From Chloroflexota bacterium (GTDB lineage: Bacteria > Chloroflexota > Limnocylindria > P2-11E > CF-107): a stretch of 43,735 nt of DNA. Numbering within the stretch: position 1 is the stretch's first letter; every line of letters starts with the position of its first letter. Both the position numbers and the translations under genes were made by a program. The DNA is taken from contig VBHP01000002.1 of NCBI GenBank assembly GCA_005881435.1, forward strand, positions 15,446 through 59,180, written 5' to 3'. The notes under the pieces are model-generated. The model was not told where the DNA came from. It was given only the letters and a program-made list of their open reading frames with translations, and did not search any database. Of the stretch, positions 1 to 7,481 are shown piece by piece.

Positions 1-640
1 ACACCAGGATGTTCTGGACCGTCTCTTTGCCGAGGTAGTGGTCGATGCGGAAGACCTCAGGCTCGTGAAAGACGTGATACAGCGCCATCGACAGCCGCCT
101 GGCCGATTCGAGGTCGCGACCGAACGGCTTCTCGATCACGATGCGCGACCACCCTTTGCCGCTCCGCGCCACGCCGTAGCTGCCGAGATCTTCGACGGTC
201 GTGGCGTACACCGGCGGCGGGATCGCCAGATAGAAGAGCCGATTACCCGACGTGCCCGCGCTGGCGTCGAGCCGCGACAGATGCTCGCGCAGCGCGATGT
301 AGCCGTCACCTTCGCCGAGCGATACGTAGGAGAGCTGCTCGGCGAAGCTGCGCCAGACCTCGTCGTTGATCGGCTGCGTCCGCGAGTTCGTCTCGACGGC
401 AGTGCGCATCAGCGCTCGGAATTCGGCGTCGGTCGAACTTCCGCGCGCGGCGCCGACGACCTGGAACGAGACCGGGAGGAGACGCTGCAGTGCGAGGTTG
501 TACAGCGCGGGCATGAGCTTCTTCCGGGTGAGGTCGCCGGTCGCGCCGAAGATGACCATGGCGCACGGATCGGGTGTTCGCGCCAGGCGGAGTCCCTCTC
601 GCAGCGGGTTCTCCACACGGTCCCGGACGGCGCCTTCCAC
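1..640 (-). CDS. zwf: Glucose-6-phosphate 1-dehydrogenase (partial, C-terminus off window)
   Basis: Oxidises glucose-6-phosphate to 6-phosphogluconolactone with NAD(P)+, the entry step of the oxidative pentose-phosphate pathway, in the cytoplasm. About 213 residues are visible. The dinucleotide-binding motif GATGDLTRKKLMPALYNL lies near residues 32-49 and the substrate-binding motif RIDHYLGKE near residue 200, just before the window edge, so more than half of a usual ~480-residue enzyme lies outside. The chosen GTG start (638-640) overlaps the TAG stop of the upstream dehydrogenase by one base (TAGTG), which suggests translational coupling. It is the last visible gene of a minus-strand operon carrying the next pathway enzyme immediately upstream. 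The family call is firm; cofactor preference is not determined. Confidence 0.96.
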   Translation of the reverse strand, partial: MEGAVRDRVENPLREGLRLARTPDPCAMVIFGATGDLTRKKLMPALYNLALQRLLPVSFQVVGAARGSSTDAEFRALMRTAVETNSRTQPINDEVWRSFAEQLSYVSLGEGDGYIALREHLSRLDASAGTSGNRLFYLAIPPPVYATTVEDLGSYGVARSGKGWSRIVIEKPFGRDLESARRLSMALYHVFHEPEVFRIDHYLGKETVQNILV

Positions 641-1596
641 TACGTCTTCTTCTGTTCCTCGGTTCCGGATCGGACGTCGCCGTCATGTGAATCCGAGGCG
701 GATCGCTCGACGGCGTGGCCGCCGAACTGGTTTCGCAGCGCCGCGGCGACCTTCATCGCGTACGAATCGTCCTGGCGCGAGGTAAAGCGCGCGAAGAGCG
801 AGTGTGCCAGCACCGTCGCCGGCACGTCGTGATTGATGGCTTCGATCACCGTCCAGCGGCCCTCGCCGGAGTCCTGCACGTAGCCCTTGATCGCGGCGAG
901 GTCCGTGCCCTCTTGCTCGAAGGCGCGCTCCGCCAGCTCCAGCAGCCACGAACGCACCACGCTGCCCTGATTCCAGACGCGTGCCACCTGCTGCAGGTCC
1001 AGACCGAACTCGCTGGCGTGGAGCAGCTCGAAGCCCTCGCCGTATGCCTGCATCATTCCGTACTCGATGCCGTTGTGGACCATCTTCACGAAATGGCCCG
1101 CGCCGGTTTTGCCGAAGTGGGCCCAGCCATTCGGCGGCGCGAGCGCGTCGAGCGCGGGCCGCAGGCGATCGACGGCGTCGGCATCGCCGCCGATCATCAT
1201 GCAGTAGCCGTTTCGTAGACCCCAGATGCCGCCGGATACGCCGGCATCGACGAACTTCAAGCCCATTGCGCCGTACTTCGTGGCCCGGCGCATCGAATCG
1301 CGAAAGTTCGAGTTGCCGCCATCCACGAGGACGTCGCCCTTGGCGGCGCGCTTGGCGATCTCGTCGAGGGCGTGCTCTGTGGCGTCACCGGCAGGGACCA
1401 TGACCCAGAGCGCGCGTGGCGGCTTCGTCTTCTGTAGCAGCTCGTCGATGCTGAACGCGGCGATCGCGCCCGCGGCCTCGGCCTCGCGCACCGGCTCGGG
1501 ACTCCGATTCGAGGCCACCACGCGGTGGCCGGCGCGGACCAAGCGGAGCGCCATGTTCCCGCCCATGCGGCCCAGGCCATAGAAGCCGATCTCCAC
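640..1596 (-). CDS. gnd: 6-phosphogluconate dehydrogenase, decarboxylating (short form)
   Basis: Converts 6-phosphogluconate to ribulose-5-phosphate and CO2. The 318-residue product matches the short (~300 residue) class often called GndA/YqeC, which is commonly NAD+-dependent; that cofactor preference is family knowledge, not tested here. The Rossmann motif GFYGLGRMGGNMA lies at residues 4-16, GGNSNF near 93, GVSGGIWG near 120 and the catalytic KMVHNGIEYGMMQAYGE segment near 170. The GTG start (1594-1596) is preceded by a strong site, GAGGAGGG, 5 bases upstream, which fixes it. It lies between the transketolase pair and zwf. A 15-base inverted repeat sits in the 64-base gap upstream and may affect expression of this distal half of the operon. 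Confidence 0.96.
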   Translation of the reverse strand: MEIGFYGLGRMGGNMALRLVRAGHRVVASNRSPEPVREAEAAGAIAAFSIDELLQKTKPPRALWVMVPAGDATEHALDEIAKRAAKGDVLVDGGNSNFRDSMRRATKYGAMGLKFVDAGVSGGIWGLRNGYCMMIGGDADAVDRLRPALDALAPPNGWAHFGKTGAGHFVKMVHNGIEYGMMQAYGEGFELLHASEFGLDLQQVARVWNQGSVVRSWLLELAERAFEQEGTDLAAIKGYVQDSGEGRWTVIEAINHDVPATVLAHSLFARFTSRQDDSYAMKVAAALRNQFGGHAVERSASDSHDGDVRSGTEEQKKT

Positions 1597-1625
1597 GCGC
1601 CCTCCTCGAGCGGCTAGCCGGGCCG

Positions 1626-1676
1626 GACCCTTTCGATTTGTCTTCCTCGAGCTGCCACGGTCAAATCGAAAGGGTC
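1626..1676 (-). repeat. 15-bp perfect inverted repeat after transketolase
   Basis: GACCCTTTCGATTTG (1626-1640) and its exact reverse complement (1662-1676) flank a 21-base loop. The right arm contains the last codons and TGA stop of the transketolase C subunit, so the RNA hairpin would form across the end of that gene, between it and gnd. No T-tract follows in the direction of transcription, so it is not a classical intrinsic terminator. An attenuator, mRNA-stability or processing hairpin is more likely. The arms are less GC-rich than their surroundings. Confidence 0.75.
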
Positions 1677-2638
1677 TGCTTCCGGTCGAGCACGCGCTTC
1701 GCCGCGCGCACCACGTCGGAGGCGGTGAGGCCGTAGTGCAGCATCAGCTCCTCCGGTGTGCCGGACTCGCCGTAGCGATCTCCGACGTCGACGAACTCGA
1801 TCGGCACCGGCGCGGTCGCGGCCACCGTCTCGGCGACCGCCGAACCGAGTCCACCGGCATGCAAATGTTCCTCGGCGACGACGATCGCGCCGGTCTCACG
1901 CGCGGCTTTCGCGATCGCGTCCTCGTCGATCGGCTTGGTGCTGACCATGTCCAGCACGCGCGCGCGGAGGTTCTCCCTCGCCAGAACGTCGGCGGCGCCC
2001 ACCGCGGCCGCGACCATCAACCCGTTCGCGATCAGCGTCACGTCGATGCCGTCGCGGACCTGGAGCGCTTTGCCGATCCGCACCTCCACGCCGTCGGCAT
2101 AGACGATCGGGGCCTTCGGCCGGCCGGTCCGCACGTAGACCGGGCCGTCGTGCGCATATGCCGCGCGGATGGCGCTGCGCGTGCTCTTCTCGTCGGCCGG
2201 CACGAGGACCACGAAGCCGGCGAGCGCGCGCGTCGCCGCGACATCCTCGAGCGCCATCTGCGAAGGTCCGTCCTCCCCGATGGAGATCCCGGCGTGCGTG
2301 CCGACGCACTTCACGTTCAATCGCGGGTAGGCCACGGACATCCGCAGCTGCTCGTAGGCGTTGTTGATCAGGAACGCCGAGAACGACGACACGAACGCGA
2401 CCTTCCCGCAGGACGCCAGGCCGGAGGCGATGCCGATCATGTTCGATTCGGCGATGCCGCAGTTGAAGAAGCGGTCCGGAAACTCCTTCATGAACTTGTT
2501 CGTATAGGTCGAGTTGTTTACGTCGCCGTCGATGACGACGATTTCTGCGTGCTCCTTGCCAAGGGCGACGAGCTCGTCGCCGAAGGCCTCGCGCGTGGCC
2601 GCGCCGAGCGGCGCGTCGGTACCGACGAGATTCGTCAT
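1661..2638 (-). CDS. Transketolase, C-terminal subunit
   Basis: This is the pyrimidine-binding plus C-terminal half of a two-gene transketolase, which moves C2 ketol units between sugar phosphates in the non-oxidative pentose-phosphate pathway. The product has 325 residues. It carries the glutamate-bearing motif CGIAESNMIGIASGLA (near residue 75; this Glu activates thiamine diphosphate in the family) and GTHAGISIGEDGPSQMALEDVA near 125. The ATG start (2636-2638) overlaps the TGA of the N-terminal subunit as ATGA, typical of coupled synthesis of two subunits. Splitting is normal in archaea and several bacterial lineages, so this is not a broken gene. A DXS or pyruvate dehydrogenase E1-beta-like identity is less likely given the partner and neighbours. 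Confidence 0.93.
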   Translation of the reverse strand: MTNLVGTDAPLGAATREAFGDELVALGKEHAEIVVIDGDVNNSTYTNKFMKEFPDRFFNCGIAESNMIGIASGLASCGKVAFVSSFSAFLINNAYEQLRMSVAYPRLNVKCVGTHAGISIGEDGPSQMALEDVAATRALAGFVVLVPADEKSTRSAIRAAYAHDGPVYVRTGRPKAPIVYADGVEVRIGKALQVRDGIDVTLIANGLMVAAAVGAADVLARENLRARVLDMVSTKPIDEDAIAKAARETGAIVVAEEHLHAGGLGSAVAETVAATAPVPIEFVDVGDRYGESGTPEELMLHYGLTASDVVRAAKRVLDRKQTLSI

Positions 2639-3480
2639 CGCGACAGCTCCGCGAGGGCGCGCTTCGCCTCGTCCGCGGTCAGGGCCTTGCCGTGATGCCC
2701 GAGCGGCCCTTCGATGAAGGAGACGCCCTTGCCCTTGACGGTGTGGGCGACGACACACTGGGGTCGCCCCTCCGAGGACCGCCGCGGCACAGCCAGCGCT
2801 TCGTGCACCGCGGTCAGGTCGTGACCATCGATGTCGACAGCGATCCAGCCGAAAGATTCGAACTTCGCGGCGATCGGCTTGGTGTTCATGACCTTCTCGA
2901 TGGAGGCGGTCTGCTGGAAATCGTTGTTGTTCACGATCAGCGTCAGGTTGGAGAGGTTGAATTGCACCGCGGCCATCGCCGCCTCCCACACCTGGCCCTC
3001 CTCGATCTCGCCGTCGCCGGTCATCACGAACACGTGGTAGTCCTTGCCGTCCAAACGGCCGGCCAGCGCGTGGCCGATGCCGATCGAGAGTCCCTCGCCG
3101 AGCGAGCCGGTCGAGGCCTCGACGCCGGGGACTTTCCGCATGTTCGGATGGCCTTCCAGCGGTGACCCGAACTTGCGCAGCGTGTTCAGCTCCGCGGTCG
3201 GGAAGTACCCAGCTTCGGCCAGCACCGCGTACAGCAGCGGTGCGCCATGACCTTCGGACAGGATGAAGCGGTCACGGTCCGGCCACCGCGGTCGCTTCGC
3301 GTCGTACCGCAGGATGCCGCCGAAGTACAACGCGACGGCGATCTCCACGCCGGATAGGGAGGTCGTCGGATGTCCCGACCCCGCCGCGGTGGTGCTCTCG
3401 ATGATCTCGCGCCGGATGCGGAGCGCGCGTTCGCGCAGGACCTCGAGATCGATCGCTGGACGCGTCGTCACTCCCGCCAC
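2635..3480 (-). CDS. Transketolase, N-terminal subunit
   Basis: This is the thiamine-diphosphate-binding half of the split transketolase (281 residues). AGSGHPTTSLSGVEIA lies near residue 30. The ThDP/metal motif begins GDGEIEEGQVWEAAMAA near residue 145 and ends with NNNDFQQTAS near 170. It should form a heteromer with the gene directly downstream, whose ATG overlaps this TGA. The GTG start at 3478-3480 was chosen because GGAGGT lies 7 bases upstream and the preceding kinase gene ends at 3497. A second GTG at 3469-3471 is possible. The operon position between a sugar kinase and Gnd/Zwf fits carbon flow through the pentose-phosphate pathway. Confidence 0.94.
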   Translation of the reverse strand: MAGVTTRPAIDLEVLRERALRIRREIIESTTAAGSGHPTTSLSGVEIAVALYFGGILRYDAKRPRWPDRDRFILSEGHGAPLLYAVLAEAGYFPTAELNTLRKFGSPLEGHPNMRKVPGVEASTGSLGEGLSIGIGHALAGRLDGKDYHVFVMTGDGEIEEGQVWEAAMAAVQFNLSNLTLIVNNNDFQQTASIEKVMNTKPIAAKFESFGWIAVDIDGHDLTAVHEALAVPRRSSEGRPQCVVAHTVKGKGVSFIEGPLGHHGKALTADEAKRALAELSR

Positions 3481-3496
3481 GTCAATGACCTCCGCC

Positions 3497-4990
3497 TCAA
3501 CTGAAGTCTCGCACAGCCTTCTCCAGCCGCGTCTGGCGTGCCATCGCCGCGGCGAACCGCTCCCGCAGCGCGACTCGCGGCGCGAAGATCCTGCCGCGAG
3601 GCGTCGCCGCGGCGCCGATGTCGGCCAGCGTCCCGAGGCGCTCCAGAGCCACGATCGCCGCTCCGCGCGCGGACCCCTCACCGGCGGCGCTGGCGATGAC
3701 CGGCCTGCCGATCACGTCGGCGCAGAGCTGGATGAGGCGCGGCCGAGCCAGGCCGGTGCCGCCGCCGGCCACGATCGTCGCCACTCCCGGAAGCGCCGCA
3801 TCGACGAGCGTCGCCACGAGACCGATGCGATACGCCACGCCCTCGAGCATCGCCTGCGCGATGTCCAGCTCGGAGGTCCCAAGCCCCATGCCGGCGATCG
3901 CCGCCCGCGCCGCGTCGTTCCAGGAGGGGCTGCGATCGCCGGCGAGGAGCGGCAGCGCAGTCAGTTCGTGTGCGTCGGCCTCGCGTGCCAGCGCCGCTTC
4001 CAGGTCGAGCTTCGGGAAGCGCTGCGCGAGCCAGGTCAGCACGTTGCCGACGTTCGACACTGCGCCGCCGGCGCAGGCGCGCGTGGCGTCCAGCCGGTAC
4101 GTCCAGCCACCGCGGACGACCGGCGGCTCGACGGTCGGGTACACCACGCGCAGCGCGCCGGAGGTGCCGAGCGTCAGTGCGGCCTCGTCGCGACGGACCG
4201 CGCCGGCGCCGACATTCGCGCACGCGCCGTCGCCAAGGGCCGGCAGCCAGGGAACGGCGGCGAGCGCGGGCCACCGCTCCGCCGCGCGTCGGCGGAGATC
4301 CCGTAGGGCCGCATCGTCGATCGGCGACAGTGCCGCGGACGGGATGCGCAGGTGCTCGAGCATCTCGCGATCCCACGTCCGCGCGCGCTGCTCGTACAGA
4401 CCCGTTGCCGACGCCACGCTGTGCGAGACGCGCAGGGCACCGAACAGTTGAAGGTAGAGGTACTCACCGAACGACAGCCACCGGGCCGTGCGCCGGAACG
4501 ACTCTGGATCCGCGTCGCGAAGCCACGACAGTTTCGCTGGCAGGTACGACGCATGAAGCATGCAACCCGTCCGCGCGTGCACGGCGATCTCGTCGAGCTC
4601 CTTGCGCAACCGAGCCGCGGCGGAGCGCGGGCGCGCATCGGCCCACGTAATCAGGCGCGTCGTAGGCCGGGCGCGATCGTCGATGCCGAGAAGCGAATGC
4701 CAGAACGTGCATACCGACACTGCCTGTATCTCGGCGGCACGCCTGCCGGCACGCCGCACGGCGATGTCGATCACGCCGAAGACCGACCGCGTCAACGCCT
4801 GCGGATCGAGCGTGGCCTCACCCTCCCCCGAAGTTCGCACTGCGTGTTCGGCCCGCGCGATGCACACGCCGATCGGTCGGGCGCGACGATCGAACACGAA
4901 CGCGCGGACACCGGACGTGCCGATGTCGATGGCCAGGACCAGCGGTGCCTCAGCCTCGCGCAATCCGATCGCCAGCGGTTCGCGGATCAT
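3497..4990 (-). CDS. FGGY-family carbohydrate kinase, probable gluconokinase
   Basis: This ATP-dependent sugar kinase of the FGGY family has 497 residues, a normal length. The N-terminal phosphate-binding motif DIGTSGVRAFVFD lies near residues 24-36, the GTSGALRV loop near the middle, and the C-terminal adenosine motif GGGTGLARPRLIQLCADV near residue 395. The segment HASYLPAKLSWL followed by WLSFGEYLYLQLFG resembles FGGY gluconokinases more than xylulokinases. Being co-transcribed with 6-phosphogluconate dehydrogenase supports gluconate as substrate, since the product would be 6-phosphogluconate. Xylulose is the main alternative. The ATG start at 4988-4990 leaves 55-70 bases to the divergent oxidoreductase, so this is probably the first gene of the operon. 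Confidence 0.82.
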   Translation of the reverse strand: MIREPLAIGLREAEAPLVLAIDIGTSGVRAFVFDRRARPIGVCIARAEHAVRTSGEGEATLDPQALTRSVFGVIDIAVRRAGRRAAEIQAVSVCTFWHSLLGIDDRARPTTRLITWADARPRSAAARLRKELDEIAVHARTGCMLHASYLPAKLSWLRDADPESFRRTARWLSFGEYLYLQLFGALRVSHSVASATGLYEQRARTWDREMLEHLRIPSAALSPIDDAALRDLRRRAAERWPALAAVPWLPALGDGACANVGAGAVRRDEAALTLGTSGALRVVYPTVEPPVVRGGWTYRLDATRACAGGAVSNVGNVLTWLAQRFPKLDLEAALAREADAHELTALPLLAGDRSPSWNDAARAAIAGMGLGTSELDIAQAMLEGVAYRIGLVATLVDAALPGVATIVAGGGTGLARPRLIQLCADVIGRPVIASAAGEGSARGAAIVALERLGTLADIGAAATPRGRIFAPRVALRERFAAAMARQTRLEKAVRDFS

Positions 4991-5048
4991 CGCCAGGATC
5001 GTGACATCAACGGCGTGACCGGACGCGCAATCCGGACGCGTCGTCGTG

Positions 5049-5054
5049 GATACT
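5049..5054 (+). promoter_or_regulatory. -10-like box GATACT, leaderless start
   Basis: GATACT is followed by exactly 6 bases and the GTG at 5061, so a transcript starting 6-7 bases after the box would begin at the start codon. The identical box and spacing precede the RarA gene at 23882. Confidence 0.6.
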
Positions 5055-5060
5055 CGCGGC

Positions 5061-5930
5061 GTGCGTGTCGGCATCCAGCTGCCGGAGGTCGAACGCGTGG
5101 TCCGGTGGCGCGAGGTCGCGGCCATTGGCCGCGCCGTCGAACACTCCGGCTTCGATTCGATCTGGCTCGGCGACCACATGCTCTACCGCGATGAGCGGCG
5201 GGGCGAGCGCGGTCCATGGGATGCCTGGACGCAGCTCGCGGCGCTCGCGGCGGTGACGACGCGGGTCCGGCTCGGGCCGCTGGTGGCGGCGGCTCCGTTC
5301 CACGCCCCCGGGATCCTGGCGCGCATGGCCGCGTCGGTCGACGAGGTCAGCGGCGGCCGGCTGGTGCTCGGCATCGGCGCGGGCTGGAATGAGACCGAGT
5401 TCCGCGGGTTCGGCGTTCCGTTCGATCGCGTGGTGTCGCGATTCGAGGAGTCGTTCACGATCGTGCGCCGGCTTCTGGCCGGCGAGCACGTCACCTTCGC
5501 CGGCCGGTTCTACAGCGTCGAAGACGCCGTGCTGCTGCCACCTCCGGCGCGGGCGATCCCCTTGATGATCGGCTCGGACGGCGCGCGCATGTTGTCCATC
5601 GCGCTGCCGCACGTCCGCGCCTGGAACGCCTGGTACGCGTGGTACGGCAACACCGCCGCGGGCTTCGCGGCAAAGAACGCGGAGATCGACGCCGCCTGCC
5701 GCGCGGCAGATCGCGATCCTGCCGCGGTAGAGCGCAGCGCCTGCGTGCTCGTGGCCGTCGACGGCGGCGCCGGCGAGCGGCCGCACGACGTGCCCGCGGT
5801 CCGCGCTCCGGAGCTGGCGTCGCACCTCGCCGCGCTCGGCGAAGCTGGGGCGAGCGAGGCCATCCTCGTGCTCGACCCGATCACCGAGACCTCTGTCCGC
5901 GAAGTCGCGCACCGCCTGAACCGCCGATAA
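5061..5930 (+). CDS. LLM-class F420-dependent oxidoreductase
   Basis: Luciferase-like (beta/alpha)8 flavin/F420-dependent oxidoreductase, 289 residues. Visible family features are VGIQLPEVE at the N-terminus, the GFDSIWLGDHML strand near residue 35, the segment ATRVRLGPLVAAAPFHAPGI-like region around residue 70 and the VLGIGAGWNETEFRGFG motif near 110. Substrate is unknown; the family includes hydride transfers with F420H2, so the host probably makes F420 (family knowledge). I prefer GTG 5061 over GTG 5046 because GATACT lies 6 bases upstream of 5061, a leaderless spacing repeated at other genes here. It is divergent from the pentose-phosphate operon, which by itself does not prove a functional link to F420-dependent sugar-phosphate oxidation. 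Confidence 0.86.
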   Translation: MRVGIQLPEVERVVRWREVAAIGRAVEHSGFDSIWLGDHMLYRDERRGERGPWDAWTQLAALAAVTTRVRLGPLVAAAPFHAPGILARMAASVDEVSGGRLVLGIGAGWNETEFRGFGVPFDRVVSRFEESFTIVRRLLAGEHVTFAGRFYSVEDAVLLPPPARAIPLMIGSDGARMLSIALPHVRAWNAWYAWYGNTAAGFAAKNAEIDAACRAADRDPAAVERSACVLVAVDGGAGERPHDVPAVRAPELASHLAALGEAGASEAILVLDPITETSVREVAHRLNRR

Positions 5931-5947
5931 CGGCGCGCACGCGCGGC

Positions 5948-5953
5948 TACTAT
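5948..5953 (+). promoter_or_regulatory. -10-like box TACTAT before lemA
   Basis: TACTAT lies 17 bases upstream of the GTG at 5971, with GGAGGG at 5961-5966 in between. The transcript would carry a short leader with a Shine-Dalgarno sequence, unlike the leaderless genes in this window. Confidence 0.45.
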
Positions 5954-5970
5954 ACGAAGCGGAGGGAATC

Positions 5971-6531
5971 GTGGAACTGATCGTCGGCATCGTCATCGTC
6001 GTTCTGCTCGCCGTCGTCATCATCGGCGCGTACAACCGCCTGGTCACGCTCCGGCAGCGAGTGAGCGAGGCGTATTCGGACATCGACGTCCAGCTCAAGC
6101 GGCGGCACGACCTGATCCCGAACCTGGTCGAGACCGTCAAGGGCTACGCGGCCCACGAGCGCGGCGTCTTCGACGAGGTGACTCAGGCCCGCGCGAATGC
6201 CATCGCCGCCGGCTCCGCGGCACCGGCGCAGCGAGCCCAAGCCGAGAACATGCTTACCGGCGCGTTGCGATCGCTGTTCGCGGTCGCGGAGGCCTATCCG
6301 CAGCTGCAGGCAGTCCAGGAGTTCAAGGATCTTTCCGAGAACCTGACCGCGACCGAGGACAAGATCGCGTTCGCGCGACGCTTCTACAACGGCTCGGTGC
6401 GCGACTACAACACCGCGCTGCAGACGTTCCCGACGGTGGTCTTCGGCTCGATGTTCGGGTTCAAGCCGTCCGAGTACTTCGAGGTCACCGAAACGGCGGA
6501 GCGTGAGGTCCCGCAGGTCAAGTTCACGTAG
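5971..6531 (+). CDS. lemA: LemA family membrane-anchored protein
   Basis: The 186-residue LemA-family protein has one N-terminal membrane segment (residues 1-20, LIVGIVIVVLLAVVIIG), a short tail outside and a long helical domain. The family hallmark LKRRHDLIPNLVETVKGYAAHE is near residue 45 and the C-terminal ARRFYNGSVRDYNT near 140 is also typical. Biochemical function is not established for the family. It is often found beside an HtpX-like protease, exactly as here (21-base gap), suggesting a shared role in membrane-protein quality control (inference). The GTG start is supported by GGAGGG 4 bases upstream. Confidence 0.93.
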   Translation: MELIVGIVIVVLLAVVIIGAYNRLVTLRQRVSEAYSDIDVQLKRRHDLIPNLVETVKGYAAHERGVFDEVTQARANAIAAGSAAPAQRAQAENMLTGALRSLFAVAEAYPQLQAVQEFKDLSENLTATEDKIAFARRFYNGSVRDYNTALQTFPTVVFGSMFGFKPSEYFEVTETAEREVPQVKFT

Positions 6532-6552
6532 GACGCTGACGCACCAGGCCCA

Positions 6553-7479
6553 ATGCAAGCACCGGCGCATCTGTCGATCTACGACGCCGCCGATTCGAAC
6601 CGGCGGCGGACGATCCTGCTCGTCGCGATCTTCATCGTGTTCATCGCCGTCCTCGGCTACGCGCTCGGAGACCTCTGGTCCGGGAACACGACCGGTGGCC
6701 TGGTCGTGTTGCCGTTCGCCTTCGGCGTCTCGGCGGTCTCGGCGCTGGCGTCGTACTACGCCGGCGACAAGGTCGTGCTCGCGGTATCGCACGCGCGGCC
6801 GGTGACCGAGAAGGAGGAGCCCGTCCTGCACAACGTCGCTGAGGCGCTGGCGATCGGCGACGGCCTGCCGAAGCCGGCGCTGTACCTGATCGAGGACACC
6901 GCGCCGAACGCCTTCGCCACCGGCCGCGATCCGCAGCACGCCTCGATCGTCGTGACCCGGGGCTTGCTACAGAAGATGGATCGCACCGAGCTCGAGGGCG
7001 TGCTGGCGCACGAGATGTCCCACGTCAAGAACCTGGACACGCGTCTGATGCTCGAGGTCGCGGTGCTGCTCGGCATGGTGGCATTGCTGGCCGACTGGAT
7101 CCTGCGCACGATGTGGTGGGGTGGCGGCAGGCGCGACCGACGCGACCGCGGAGGCGCCGGCGGGATCCTGATCATCATCGGGCTGGTGCTCGCGATCCTC
7201 GCCCCGATCATCGCGCAGCTGATGCAGCTCGCGGTCTCGCGCCAGCGCGAGTACCTGGCCGACGCCTCGGGCGCGCTGCTGACGCGCTATCCAGCCGGTC
7301 TGGCCAACGCCCTGCGCAAGATCGCGGCGGATCCCGAACCGCTCGAGGTCGCGAACAAGGCCACCGCGCCCCTGTACATCGCCAATCCCCTGCACGACGC
7401 GCCGCGCGCGTTCGACAATCTCTTCAACACGCATCCGCCGATCGAGGAGCGGATACGGCGTCTCGAAGCGATGGGCTAG
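6553..7479 (+). CDS. HtpX-like M48 family zinc metalloprotease
   Basis: Membrane-embedded M48 protease of 308 residues, predicted to degrade damaged membrane proteins. The zinc site HEMSH is at residues 153-157, and the third ligand is probably the Glu of REYLADASGALL near residue 233. Two hydrophobic segments lie at the N-terminus (about residues 15-65), and two more between the zinc motifs (about 170-235), the usual HtpX topology. The end reads NPLHDAPRAFDNLFNTHPPIEERIRRLE, the conserved family C-terminus. It follows lemA closely and is probably co-transcribed with it. The gene ends with ATGGGCTAG and the next reading frame begins at or across this stop. Confidence 0.94.
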   Translation: MQAPAHLSIYDAADSNRRRTILLVAIFIVFIAVLGYALGDLWSGNTTGGLVVLPFAFGVSAVSALASYYAGDKVVLAVSHARPVTEKEEPVLHNVAEALAIGDGLPKPALYLIEDTAPNAFATGRDPQHASIVVTRGLLQKMDRTELEGVLAHEMSHVKNLDTRLMLEVAVLLGMVALLADWILRTMWWGGGRRDRRDRGGAGGILIIIGLVLAILAPIIAQLMQLAVSRQREYLADASGALLTRYPAGLANALRKIAADPEPLEVANKATAPLYIANPLHDAPRAFDNLFNTHPPIEERIRRLEAMG

Positions 7480-7481
7480 CC

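Noticed and set aside
38-832. Long plus-strand open frame over zwf and gnd
   Set aside because: It is antisense to clear motifs of glucose-6-phosphate and 6-phosphogluconate dehydrogenases and has Arg/Asp-rich low-complexity sequence typical of high-GC shadows.
1661-3480. Transketolase as a broken gene split by frameshift
   Set aside because: Two full domains with an ATGA overlap and normal lengths match the natural two-subunit form.
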